Shown piece by piece: positions 6,383-14,701 of a stretch of 32,603 bases of DNA. The notes under the pieces were generated by a model. The model was not told the origin of the DNA, searched no databases, and worked only from the letters and a program-made list of their open reading frames with translations. The position numbers and the translations under genes are program-made. The stretch comes from Sphingobium sp. YR768 (GTDB lineage Bacteria > Pseudomonadota > Alphaproteobacteria > Sphingomonadales > Sphingomonadaceae), in NCBI RefSeq assembly GCF_900111125.1, contig NZ_FOGE01000040.1, forward strand, positions 1 through 32,603, given 5' to 3'. Each line of letters opens with the position of its first letter. Within the stretch, counting starts at the first letter, position 1.

Positions 6383-7591
6383 TCACCAGTTCCACATGGT
6401 GCCATCTTCAAGTCGCGCCACCGGCAGATAGGCGGGCTGGTAGGGATATTTGGCGGCCAGCGTCTCGCAGATATCGACGCCATGACCCGGCGTCTCACCA
6501 CAGAACAACTCACCCTTCTCAAAGCTGTAATCGTGCGGGAAGACAGCGTCGGTTTCTTCTGTATGCCGCATATATTCCTGAATACCGAAATTGGGCACCC
6601 AAGTGTCGAAATGCAGCGCCGTGCCCATCGTCACCGGGGACAGGTCGGTTGCGCCATGGCTGCCGGTGCGAATCTGATAGAGGCTCGCCAGATCGGCGAT
6701 GCGGCGCAGATGGGTGACGCCGCCTGCACTGACGATGGTGCAGCGGATATAGTCGATCAACTGGTTCTGGATCAGATCCTTGGCGTCCCAGATCGTGTTG
6801 AAGATTTCGCCCACGGCCAGCGGCGTCACCGTATGCTGACGGATCAGCTTGAACGCTTCCTGATTTTCGGCCGGGGTGACGTCTTCCAGCCAGAACAATT
6901 GATAGGGTTCCAGCATCTTGCCCAGATTGGCGGCTTCCTGCGGCGTGTAGCGGTGATGGCCGTCATGCAGCAGATGATAGTCAAAACCATAGGTTTCGCG
7001 CAGCTTGTCGAACATCTTTGGCACATAGTTGAGCGCCTTGCGCGTGTCCCACCCGGTGACGGACGGCAGCGCCGCGTCGGCCGGTTCGTAGAAAAGCTTG
7101 CCCCGGCCGACGCCATAGGCATCCTTGATCCCAGGAACACCGGTCTGCGCGCGGATAGCCTTATAGCCCAAGTCGATATACTGGCCCACAGCGTCCACAG
7201 TTTCAGCGATGTCGCTGCCATTGGCATGACCATAGACCATCACACCGTCCCGGCTGCGCCCGCCCAGCAACTGATAAAGCGGCATGTTCGCCATCTTGGC
7301 CTTGATGTCCCACAGCGCGACGTCGACTGCGGCGATAGCGCGCATGGTGACAGGACCGCGCCGCCAATAGGCGCCCCGATACAGATATTGCCAGATATCC
7401 TCGATCCGGCGCGGATCCATGCCGATCAGGCAGGGAAGCACATGGTCCTCAAGATACGCGACAACAGCCTTTTCGCGCCCGTTCATGGTGGCGTCGCCGA
7501 TGCCATAAACACCCTGATCCGTCATGATCTTGAGCGTGACGAAATTGCGGCCTGGACAGGTCACGATGACCTTTGCCGATGCGATCTTCAT
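6383..7591 (-). CDS. manD: D-mannonate dehydratase (enolase superfamily)
   Basis: Converts D-mannonate to 2-keto-3-deoxy-D-gluconate in cytoplasmic hexuronate catabolism. The 402-residue protein has the same length as the characterised Novosphingobium aromaticivorans ManD and keeps its known functional residues: Mg ligands Asp210, Glu236 and Glu262, the Arg147/Tyr159 pair and His212. Surrounding motifs RGAYWRRGPVTMRAIAAVD, RAQTGVPGIKDAYGVG and LEDGTMWNW at the end are diagnostic. GGAGG lies about seven bases before the ATG. It is divergent from uxaC with a 148-bp shared promoter region. Downstream, 6293-6382 holds no gene and leads into IS3 debris. High-activity mannonate turnover is expected given the complete active site. 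Confidence 0.96.
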   Translation of the reverse strand: MKIASAKVIVTCPGRNFVTLKIMTDQGVYGIGDATMNGREKAVVAYLEDHVLPCLIGMDPRRIEDIWQYLYRGAYWRRGPVTMRAIAAVDVALWDIKAKMANMPLYQLLGGRSRDGVMVYGHANGSDIAETVDAVGQYIDLGYKAIRAQTGVPGIKDAYGVGRGKLFYEPADAALPSVTGWDTRKALNYVPKMFDKLRETYGFDYHLLHDGHHRYTPQEAANLGKMLEPYQLFWLEDVTPAENQEAFKLIRQHTVTPLAVGEIFNTIWDAKDLIQNQLIDYIRCTIVSAGGVTHLRRIADLASLYQIRTGSHGATDLSPVTMGTALHFDTWVPNFGIQEYMRHTEETDAVFPHDYSFEKGELFCGETPGHGVDICETLAAKYPYQPAYLPVARLEDGTMWNW

Positions 7592-7739
7592 ATATGCCCT
7601 CCTACATGACCCATGGACATTCTGCCCTAACCATTATCCCAATATTGGCTTTACCTATTTATAGCAATAGACCATATGTCTTTACCGCCCGGTTTTGGAA
7701 TGCGGGCATTGGGCATGCAGAATGGAACGGGGAATTTCG
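7592..7739. promoter_or_regulatory. Divergent manD / uxaC promoter region with two palindromes
   Basis: This 148-bp gap separates divergent manD and uxaC. It holds a perfect palindrome CCAATATTGG (7639-7648) and the near-palindrome AGACCATATGTCT (7669-7681). The second has a close counterpart upstream of the GH2 gene: the reverse complement of 14583-14594 is AGACCATTGTCT. The surrounding AT-rich sequence is suitable for promoters. Operator function is inferred. Confidence 0.5.
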
Positions 7740-9158
7740 ATGAAGAACCATGCGCTGGAGTTACATCCTGACCGGCTGTTCCCGAGCGATCCTGCCATCC
7801 GGGCCATCGCGCGGAGCCTGTATGAAGGTATCGCCGCGTTGCCCATCGTCAGTCCGCATGGCCACACCGATCCGGCATGGTTCGCTAAGAACGAACCCTT
7901 CGGAGACGCTTCCGCCCTGCTGTTGAAGCCCGATCATTATCTGTTCCGTATGCTCTATTCCCAGGGCATTCCTCTGGAGTCGCTCGGCATCGGCAATCCC
8001 GACGCTGACCCGCGCGAAGCGTGGCGCATCCTCGCCGACCATTATCACCTGTTCCGGGGCACGCCGTCGCGCATGTGGCTCGACTGGGTGTTCGCGGAGG
8101 TATTCGGCATGGGCATCCAGCTCGACGCCGGGACCAGCGATCTCTATTATGACACGATCACCGAAATGCTCGCGTCCGACGGATTCCGCCCCCGTGCCCT
8201 GTTCGATCGTTACCGTATCGAGCTGATCGCCACGACAGAAAGCCCGCTCGACACGCTGGAGCATCATGCCGCCATTCGCGCCGAAAATGGAAAGACGGGT
8301 GGCTGGCAGGGCAAAGTGATCACCGCCTATCGCCCCGACCCGGTGGTCGACCCCGAATTTGAAGGCTTCGCCGCCAATCTTGGCCGGCTGAGCGAGCTTA
8401 CTGGAGAGGATTGTCTCAGCTGGCATGGCTATCTCGCGGCCCATCGCCAACGCCGCGCCTTCTTCAAGGCGATGGGCGCGACGTCCACCGATCACGGGCA
8501 TCCCACGCCCCGCACCGCCGATCTCGATCCGCACGAGGCCGCTGCGCTGTTCGCCAAAATCTCCGCAGGGGCCTTCGCTCCTCAGGATGCCGAACTGTTC
8601 CGCGCGCAAATGCTGACGGAGATGGCCGCCATGAGCGTGGACGACGGGCTGGTCATGCAGATCCACCCTGGATCGTTCCGTAACCATAACGCCAGCCTGT
8701 TTCTGCGCTTCGGCCGCGACAAGGGCGCAGACATTCCGATGCGCACGGAATTCGTCAATAATCTCAAACCTTTGCTCGACCGCTTCGGTAATGAGCGCGA
8801 CCTGTCCATCATCCTCTTCACTTTGGACGAAAGCGTATATGCCCGCGAACTGGCGCCGCTGGCGGGTCATTATCCCTCGCTCAAGCTGGGGCCAGCCTGG
8901 TGGTTCCATGACAGTCCGGAAGGCATGCGCCGGTTCCGCCATATGACGACGGAAACAGCGGGCTTCTACAACACGGTCGGCTTCAACGACGATACCCGCG
9001 CTTTCCTGTCCATTCCGGCGCGGCACGATGTCGCCCGCCGGATCGATTGCGGTTTTCTCGCCCAATTGGTGGCCGAACATCGGATCGCGGACTGGGAGGC
9101 GGCCGAACTGGCGCATGATCTGACCTATCGGCTGGCCAAAAAGGCGTACCGGCTGTGA
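7740..9158 (+). CDS. uxaC: Uronate isomerase (glucuronate isomerase)
   Basis: Isomerises D-glucuronate to D-fructuronate (and galacturonate to tagaturonate), the first cytoplasmic step of hexuronate breakdown. It is 472 aa, the normal length. Family landmarks are LHPDRLFPSDP at the N-terminus, the metal-binding H-x-H in SPHGHTDPAWFA, and HNASLFLRFGRDKGADIP. KLGPAWWFHDSPEGM and the C-terminal FYNTVGFNDDTRAFLSIPAR follow. ATG at 7740 is favoured because family sequence begins there and GGGGAA lies upstream; an in-frame ATG at 7695 would add 15 unlikely residues. The stop overlaps the uxuB start (GTGA), so the two are co-translated. No galacturonate-specific genes are visible, so glucuronate is the likelier substrate. 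Confidence 0.95.
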   Translation: MKNHALELHPDRLFPSDPAIRAIARSLYEGIAALPIVSPHGHTDPAWFAKNEPFGDASALLLKPDHYLFRMLYSQGIPLESLGIGNPDADPREAWRILADHYHLFRGTPSRMWLDWVFAEVFGMGIQLDAGTSDLYYDTITEMLASDGFRPRALFDRYRIELIATTESPLDTLEHHAAIRAENGKTGGWQGKVITAYRPDPVVDPEFEGFAANLGRLSELTGEDCLSWHGYLAAHRQRRAFFKAMGATSTDHGHPTPRTADLDPHEAAALFAKISAGAFAPQDAELFRAQMLTEMAAMSVDDGLVMQIHPGSFRNHNASLFLRFGRDKGADIPMRTEFVNNLKPLLDRFGNERDLSIILFTLDESVYARELAPLAGHYPSLKLGPAWWFHDSPEGMRRFRHMTTETAGFYNTVGFNDDTRAFLSIPARHDVARRIDCGFLAQLVAEHRIADWEAAELAHDLTYRLAKKAYRL

Positions 9159-10552
9159 ACGCGCCGCACCGACTGTCGGCCGCGACGCTGTCGCTGCTGC
9201 CGTCGCAGATCGGCCGCGCGGATCATCCGCGGGAAGCGCAGGCGCCAGCTATCGTGCATTTCGGCATCGGCGCGTTTCACCGCGCGCATCAAGCCTGGTA
9301 CACCGACCGGGCGGCAGTAATCGACGGCATGGCCTGGACGATTACGGGCGTGTCGATGCGATCGGCCAGCGTGGCCGACCAGCTTAACCCGCAGGACGGG
9401 CTGTATAGCATCACCACTTGCAGCGCGCAGAGCAGGTCGGTCGAAGTCCTTCAGTCGGTGCAAACCGTGCTGGTCGCCAGCCGGGAGCCTGATGCGGTGA
9501 TCGCTGCGATCGCCAGCCCACACACGCACATCCTGACCTTTACTGTAACGGAAAAGGGCTATTGCCGGACCGCCGACGGTTCGATCGATCGGACCGCAGC
9601 GGAGTCGGGCAGCATCTATCCCCTGCTGGAGGCCGGGTTGAAGGTGCGGGCGCAAAAGGGCCTGCCCGGATTGACGCTGCTGTCATGCGACAATCTCGCC
9701 AATAACGGGCGTCAGCTTGAAGCGTTGCTGGTCGACTTCGTCGCCGCGCGCGACCCCGATCTGGCGCAATGGATCGCCGCGCAATGCCGCTTCCCCTGCG
9801 CCATGGTGGACCGTATCGTCCCCGCGACCACAGCCCAAGACCGGACGGCAGCCGCCCTGGCGCTTGGCCAGACGGACGAAGGCGCGGTCGTCACCGAACC
9901 GTTCAGCCAGTGGGTGATCGAGGATCGGTTCGCGGGCCCCCGCCCCGCCTGGGATCAGGTCGGCGCGGAACTGGTCGCCGATGTCGCGCCCTATGAAATG
10001 GCCAAGCTGCGCATGCTGAATGGCGCGCATTCCGCGCTGGCCTATCTCGGCCTCGCACGCGGGCATGGCTTCGTCCATGAAGCGGTGGCAGATCCCGCCA
10101 TCCGCCCCGTCGTCGAAGCGCTGATGCGGGACGAGGCCCTGCCTAGCATCATTGCGGCGAGCGATCAGGATTTGTCCGCCTATGCCGACGCTCTGTTGGA
10201 TCGCTTCGCCAATCCGGCGCTCAACCATCGCCTGATCCAGATCGCGATGGACGGTAGCCAGAAGATTCCCCAACGCTGGCTGGAAACGCTGGCTCATCAC
10301 CAGCAGAAGGACAAGGCCTGTCCAGCGATTCTGGCGGCGCTCGCCGCATGGCGCGCACATCTGCGCGGGGACAATGTGCCGGTTTGGGGACCGGTCGAAG
10401 ACCCGATAGCCGATCGATTGACGCCACTGGCGCAACAGGATGACGCCGCTTTCGCACGGGCGCTGTTCGGCGCGGATGGCCTGTTTGCCGCTTTTTGGAC
10501 CGCGAACGCCATGTCCATGGAGCAACTGATGGCGGCGCTTGCCCGCGCCTGA
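9155..10552 (+). CDS. uxuB: Fructuronate reductase / D-mannonate oxidoreductase
   Basis: An NAD-dependent long-chain mannitol-dehydrogenase-family enzyme, 465 aa, that reduces fructuronate to mannonate. The N-terminal nucleotide-binding region has GIGAFHRAHQAWYTDR. The catalytic block KLRMLNGAHSALAYLG gives Lys284, Asn289 and His292, with the K-x4-N-x2-H spacing of the family. SCDNLANNGRQLEALL is also typical. The start is GTG at 9155 inside the uxaC stop. Its position between uxaC and the mannonate dehydratase step identifies UxuB rather than a mannitol dehydrogenase. A 10-bp hairpin lies at its 3' end, facing the convergent transporter. Confidence 0.93.
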   Translation: MNAPHRLSAATLSLLPSQIGRADHPREAQAPAIVHFGIGAFHRAHQAWYTDRAAVIDGMAWTITGVSMRSASVADQLNPQDGLYSITTCSAQSRSVEVLQSVQTVLVASREPDAVIAAIASPHTHILTFTVTEKGYCRTADGSIDRTAAESGSIYPLLEAGLKVRAQKGLPGLTLLSCDNLANNGRQLEALLVDFVAARDPDLAQWIAAQCRFPCAMVDRIVPATTAQDRTAAALALGQTDEGAVVTEPFSQWVIEDRFAGPRPAWDQVGAELVADVAPYEMAKLRMLNGAHSALAYLGLARGHGFVHEAVADPAIRPVVEALMRDEALPSIIAASDQDLSAYADALLDRFANPALNHRLIQIAMDGSQKIPQRWLETLAHHQQKDKACPAILAALAAWRAHLRGDNVPVWGPVEDPIADRLTPLAQQDDAAFARALFGADGLFAAFWTANAMSMEQLMAALARA

Positions 10553-10566
10553 AGCACGGGCAAGCG
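10536..10566. terminator. Hairpin between convergent uxuB and transporter genes
   Basis: CGCTTGCCCG (10536-10545) is perfectly complementary to CGGGCAAGCG (10557-10566) with an 11-base loop that contains the uxuB stop. There is no U tract on either strand, so it may act as a bidirectional barrier or mRNA 3' end rather than a classical intrinsic terminator. Confidence 0.5.
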
Positions 10567-10572
10567 AGCGCG

Positions 10573-11841
10573 TCAGGCCGCTTTGGCTTTCCTGCCCCGC
10601 AGCAGGAACCACAACATCGCCATACCGATCAGGTCGAGCGCACCCAGCATCACGAAGAGCGGCGCATAGCCGAAAGCATCGGCGCTCTGCCCGATCGCGA
10701 GCGTAAAGAGCATGCCGCCGATCCACGCGGCGGTGCCCGCCATGCCGCTGGCGGTGCCGACCATGCGGCTGTCGAACACGTCCGAGCATAGGGTGATGAG
10801 CGCGCCGTTCAGCATCTGATGCGCAAAGCCGCCCACGCAGAACAGCCCGATGGCAAGACCCGGCGACCCGGCAAGGCCGATGCAGGCCGGGCCGATCATG
10901 CAGACCGCACCGATCGACATGGTGATCTTACGCGATCCCAGCACGCTCGCGCCGCGGCGCATGAGCCAGGGCGGCAACAGGCCAGCGGCCAGCGATCCAA
11001 GGTCCGCCGCCAGAAACGGCATCCACGCCCACAGGGCGATGCTCTTGAGATCCAGCTTCCAGACCGCGACCAGATAGAGCGGGATGAAGAAATTGAAGGT
11101 CTGCCACGCCGGTTCGGCGAAAAAGCGCGGAATCGCGATCGCCCAGAAGCCGCGAGACTTCAGAACCTCCTTGCGGGTCGATGGCCTGCCCGATTCCTCA
11201 GCCCCGCTTTGCCCTGCTGCGATCAGCCCGCGCTCGGCGTCGCTCAGGCGCTGGTGCCGGGCAGGCGTCTCATAACCGAACCACCACAGGACCGCCCAAA
11301 GCAAGCTGAGCGCACCCGTGACGAGGAAAGCCGATTCCCACCCCCAAGTCAGGATGCAAAAGACGACGATGGGGGGCGCGGCGATCGCGCCGACGCTGGT
11401 GCCCATCTGGAACGCGCTGGTCGCCAGCGGCCGTTCGCGCGCCGGGAACCATTCCGACACAGATTTGGCTCCAGCGGGGATTGCCGCTGCCTCGGTCGCG
11501 CCGAGCAGGCCGCGAAAGAAAGCCAGCCCTTGCCATGTCGAGGCGAGGCCATGCGCCATATTGGCGAGCGCCCATCCGACCGCGAACAGAAAAAAACCCA
11601 GCCGCGTCCCAAGCAAGTCGAGCACCGCGCCCGCCACTGTCTGCATGACGGTATAAGCGAGCTGAAACGTCAGCACGACATAGCTGTAGCTTTCGGTGTC
11701 CATTCCCAGCTCATCCTTGAGCGTGGGAGCCGCCACCGACAGCGTGGAGCGCGCGAGATAGTTGAGAACGGTGCCGATCGTCACCAGACTGATAATCCAC
11801 CAGCGCAAGTGACGGATCGGCCTTTTCCGTTCGCCCGCCAT
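10573..11841 (-). CDS. MFS hexuronate transporter (ExuT/ACS family)
   Basis: A 422-residue inner-membrane transporter with about 12 hydrophobic segments, of the anion:cation symporter family that includes E. coli ExuT. The N-terminal RHLRWWIISLVTIGTVLNYL and DRxxL-like region (ARSTLSVAAPTL) fit; the central loop (about residues 195-225) is basic. LGATEAAAIPAGAKSVSEWFP matches the conserved G-x-x-E...P-x-x-x-K...W-F/P block of sugar-acid transporters. The ATG lies two bases after the stop of the GH2 gene, so the two are one transcription unit. Context with uxaC, uxuB and manD makes glucuronate or a related sugar acid the likely substrate. Orientation is convergent with uxuB. Confidence 0.85.
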   Translation of the reverse strand: MAGERKRPIRHLRWWIISLVTIGTVLNYLARSTLSVAAPTLKDELGMDTESYSYVVLTFQLAYTVMQTVAGAVLDLLGTRLGFFLFAVGWALANMAHGLASTWQGLAFFRGLLGATEAAAIPAGAKSVSEWFPARERPLATSAFQMGTSVGAIAAPPIVVFCILTWGWESAFLVTGALSLLWAVLWWFGYETPARHQRLSDAERGLIAAGQSGAEESGRPSTRKEVLKSRGFWAIAIPRFFAEPAWQTFNFFIPLYLVAVWKLDLKSIALWAWMPFLAADLGSLAAGLLPPWLMRRGASVLGSRKITMSIGAVCMIGPACIGLAGSPGLAIGLFCVGGFAHQMLNGALITLCSDVFDSRMVGTASGMAGTAAWIGGMLFTLAIGQSADAFGYAPLFVMLGALDLIGMAMLWFLLRGRKAKAA

Positions 11842-11843
11842 GG

Positions 11844-14534
11844 TCAGCGCGCCTTATCGGTGGGAACCACCTCGATCGCTGACACGACCGCTTCGCCGAC
11901 CCTGGGCTTGAAGGCTAGGACGATGCCCTCGGCTCCGGCAGTTGCCGATACGCGCCGCTCGATTGCCTTAAGCGTTCCGCCTGCGGCGGCGGCCACGTCC
12001 AGTCCGGCAAGCGCCGTCTTGCCATTGACCGTCACGTCGAACAACCGCTTGCCCTTTTCCAGTGCCGGTTCGACGAAGTGAAGAATGACGGTGTAACGGC
12101 CCGGCTTGGCCGGAATATGATAGCGGAAATCGCCCGACCGGAATGACGCCAGCAGATCGCGATCCGCCGTCCCCTCGATCTTTGCAGGCTGGATCGGGCT
12201 CCAGCGGCTCTTGCGCGTGTCCGTGGTTCCGGCCGCGCCACCTTCGAAAAAGGCATCCGAACCATAGCGCAGGCCAGCCTTGGCGGCGAGGATCGCGCCG
12301 CTGTCGATACGGAAGGCATTGGCAGTATCAGCATTCAGCGTCCAGTCGACCGCATCCGTGCGAACGCCATCGGCGAAGCGCGCCCTCACTTCGACATGGT
12401 TCGATCCCGCCGACAAACGAACGCCCGGCCAGACGCAGGTGGCAAAGGCGCAGCCTCGCATCGTGCCAATCGACTTGCCGTTGAGCAGCAATTCGGTTTC
12501 AGGCGCATTGCTGTATATCTTGATGTCCGTGATGCCATAGGCACGGTCGACATAGCGCTTGCCTGCCATCTGCACCGCCGGGGCCTTCGACCAGTTCACC
12601 CGATAATACCACCAGGCATCCTTGCGGATCGCGCCATCATAAGTGGCCAGCCCCTTAGTGTTGATGTCGATCGAATCGCCTTCCTTGCGGACCATCGTCG
12701 CGAAATCGAAGCTGTTCCATAGCCAGCTGCCCCAGAGATAAGACTTGCCGCTGATCTGCGGCCAGATCTGTTCGTGCAACCATGCCTGATACTCCTCGGG
12801 CTGATCCCCGCCGGACGGATTGATCGGGCCGCCCAACGGATTGTCCGTATGCTGCGACGTGGCGCCGCCGCCGCCATATTCGGTCAGGGCCAGCGGCTGC
12901 GTGGCATGTTTGCGGTGCTGGCTGTCCAGAACGGCGGAGAAATCCTCAGCCTTGCCATAATACCAGCCCATATAGCGGTTGATACCCAGTGCATCGGTGA
13001 TGCCCGACACATCCGGCACGCCGTCCATCCCCCTGTCCTCGCAACAATTGGCGAGCGCGGTGGGACGGGTCGGATCTTCCGCCTTGGCGAGTGCGTTAAG
13101 ATCGGTCAGCAGCCCGCGCGGGTCCGGCACCTGCTCCACCTGCTTGCCGATGAAACCCGGCCGATTGGGGCCGAAATCGACCTCGTTCGCAATGCTCCAT
13201 ACGGCGACGGACGGATGATTGTAATTCTGCCGGATCATTTCGACCAGTTGCTGGCGGGCATTATCGGCCACGGCCTTGGGCGCTTCCTTCTCCTCCGACT
13301 TCAGCGTCCATGCTGAAACGAGCGGAATCTCGTCCCACAGGACGAGGCCAAGCCGATCCGCCAGATCATGCACCACCGGGCCATGCTGATAATGGGTAAG
13401 CCGGATCGTGTTCGCGCCCATTTCCCTGATCGTCGCCACCATCGATTTGATGTCGGCGTCGGTCAGCGCCCATCCGTTCGCGCCGATGTCCTGATGCAGG
13501 CCAACGCCATGGAGGGGATAAGGCTTGCCGTTCAGAATGAAGCCGCGATCGACATCCAGCGCCATAGTACGCACGCCGTAGAACTGGCTGACGCTGTCGA
13601 GCACCGCCCCCTTGGCGTCGCGCAATTCGGCCACCATCGTGTAAAGATAGGGGTCCGCTGTCCCCTGCCACAGATGGGCGTTGTCGATGGCGAGTTCAGC
13701 GCGCGCTTCGGCCGCACCACTGGCGGCGATCTGCACCGGGCTGGCCTGACGCGCGACTTCACGCCCATCCTTGTCGAGAAAGCGGATCAGCATCTGGCCA
13801 CGGAGCGGCCGGGCCGCGTCATTATTGAAGCGACCGAGCACAGATATGGTGGCGCGACCGCTGTCGATGGCGCGTGTATGCGCATAGACACCGCTGCCGC
13901 CATGGTCGAGCATGGCGAAATGCGCTGGCTGGGTGACGACCATCTTCACCGGGCGATAGAGGCCGCCATGTACGAAGAAGTCGCCCGCAAGCGGCAACGT
14001 GGGCTGAACCCCGGCATCGTCCGGCGATCGATTATCGACCTTGACCAGCAGGACATTGTCCTTGCCCGGCTGGTAGGCGTCGGTCGCGTCGAAACGGAAA
14101 CGCGAAAATCCGCCTGCATGATCGCCAAGCTTTTTGCCGTTCAGCCAGACCTCTGCGGTTCGGCTGGCCGCACCGAATTCCAGCCATAGCCGCTGCGTCC
14201 CGCTGATCGCATTGGCCGGAAGCGTCAGGCGATACCAGCCGGTGCCTCGCGTCTGATCGACTTTCCGGTTGAGGGTCGCTGCGGCGGGGCTTCCCGCCGC
14301 ATAGGTGCCGATGCGATTCCAACTATGGGGCACCTCGACCGGTTGCCAGCCGGCGCCTTGCGCAGGCGGCTGGGCCTCATCGCCGAGTTGAAACATCCAG
14401 CCGGACGAGAGCATGGCGTCATGCCGCCCCGCCGCTACGCTGGAAACGGCAGCAGATTGCGCCAGTGCGAGGGAAGGCGCACATGCCACAGACAGGAGCA
14501 CGGACGACGCGACGATCATAGGGCTGGTGCGCAC
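11844..14534 (-). CDS. Secreted GH2 glycosidase (beta-galactosidase/beta-glucuronidase type)
   Basis: An 896-residue glycoside hydrolase family 2 enzyme with an N-terminal Sec signal peptide (hydrophobic core VASSVLLSVACAP, cleavage near LALAQ-S). Domain order: jelly-roll sugar-binding domain (about 40-205, with WQPVEVPHSWN and GTGWYRLTL), an Ig-like domain (to about 310), a TIM barrel, an Ig-like DUF4982-type domain and a C-terminal malectin-like module (about 715-890). The barrel shows acid/base Glu451 (SIANEVDFG) and nucleophile Glu552 (ALTEYGGGG). GTG at 14534 has AGGAG six bases upstream. It is co-transcribed with the sugar-acid transporter. The bond cleaved is not certain; context favours releasing a hexuronate or a sugar next to one. 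Confidence 0.88.
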   Translation of the reverse strand: MRTSPMIVASSVLLSVACAPSLALAQSAAVSSVAAGRHDAMLSSGWMFQLGDEAQPPAQGAGWQPVEVPHSWNRIGTYAAGSPAAATLNRKVDQTRGTGWYRLTLPANAISGTQRLWLEFGAASRTAEVWLNGKKLGDHAGGFSRFRFDATDAYQPGKDNVLLVKVDNRSPDDAGVQPTLPLAGDFFVHGGLYRPVKMVVTQPAHFAMLDHGGSGVYAHTRAIDSGRATISVLGRFNNDAARPLRGQMLIRFLDKDGREVARQASPVQIAASGAAEARAELAIDNAHLWQGTADPYLYTMVAELRDAKGAVLDSVSQFYGVRTMALDVDRGFILNGKPYPLHGVGLHQDIGANGWALTDADIKSMVATIREMGANTIRLTHYQHGPVVHDLADRLGLVLWDEIPLVSAWTLKSEEKEAPKAVADNARQQLVEMIRQNYNHPSVAVWSIANEVDFGPNRPGFIGKQVEQVPDPRGLLTDLNALAKAEDPTRPTALANCCEDRGMDGVPDVSGITDALGINRYMGWYYGKAEDFSAVLDSQHRKHATQPLALTEYGGGGATSQHTDNPLGGPINPSGGDQPEEYQAWLHEQIWPQISGKSYLWGSWLWNSFDFATMVRKEGDSIDINTKGLATYDGAIRKDAWWYYRVNWSKAPAVQMAGKRYVDRAYGITDIKIYSNAPETELLLNGKSIGTMRGCAFATCVWPGVRLSAGSNHVEVRARFADGVRTDAVDWTLNADTANAFRIDSGAILAAKAGLRYGSDAFFEGGAAGTTDTRKSRWSPIQPAKIEGTADRDLLASFRSGDFRYHIPAKPGRYTVILHFVEPALEKGKRLFDVTVNGKTALAGLDVAAAAGGTLKAIERRVSATAGAEGIVLAFKPRVGEAVVSAIEVVPTDKAR

Positions 14535-14565
14535 AAAACTCTCCTGCGTGATACTGTCATTAAAA

Positions 14566-14594
14566 TGGTATGACCACAGTCAAGACAATGGTCT
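14566..14594 (-). promoter_or_regulatory. Candidate FadR-type operator pair upstream of GH2-transporter operon
   Basis: Two palindromic motifs stand 6 bases apart: TGGTATGACCA (14566-14576), a TGGT-N3-ACCA site as used by FadR-subfamily GntR regulators, and AGACAATGGTCT (14583-14594). On the minus strand TTGACT lies just upstream of the first motif and TAATGA about 15 bases on, so the first site would sit between -35 and -10. Both motifs recur near other promoters of this locus. Confidence 0.5.
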
Positions 14595-14701
14595 GATTTG
14601 TCAATCCGTCGCAGCGGTGAATTCCGACCCGCTAGGCCGCCTCAAAGGCCGCGTAGCGGATCGGCAAGATGCATGGGTGCAGCCCTGCACCTTTTGCGCA
14701 T

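Noticed and set aside
6350..7609. Plus-strand open frame of 419 codons
   Set aside because: Antisense to manD, which keeps all catalytic residues.
7761..9116. Minus-strand open frame of 451 codons
   Set aside because: Antisense to uxaC, whose motifs are unmistakable.
10819..12081. Plus-strand open frame of 420 codons
   Set aside because: Antisense shadow of the MFS transporter and the GH2 3' end; Arg/Asp/Gln-rich with no domain.
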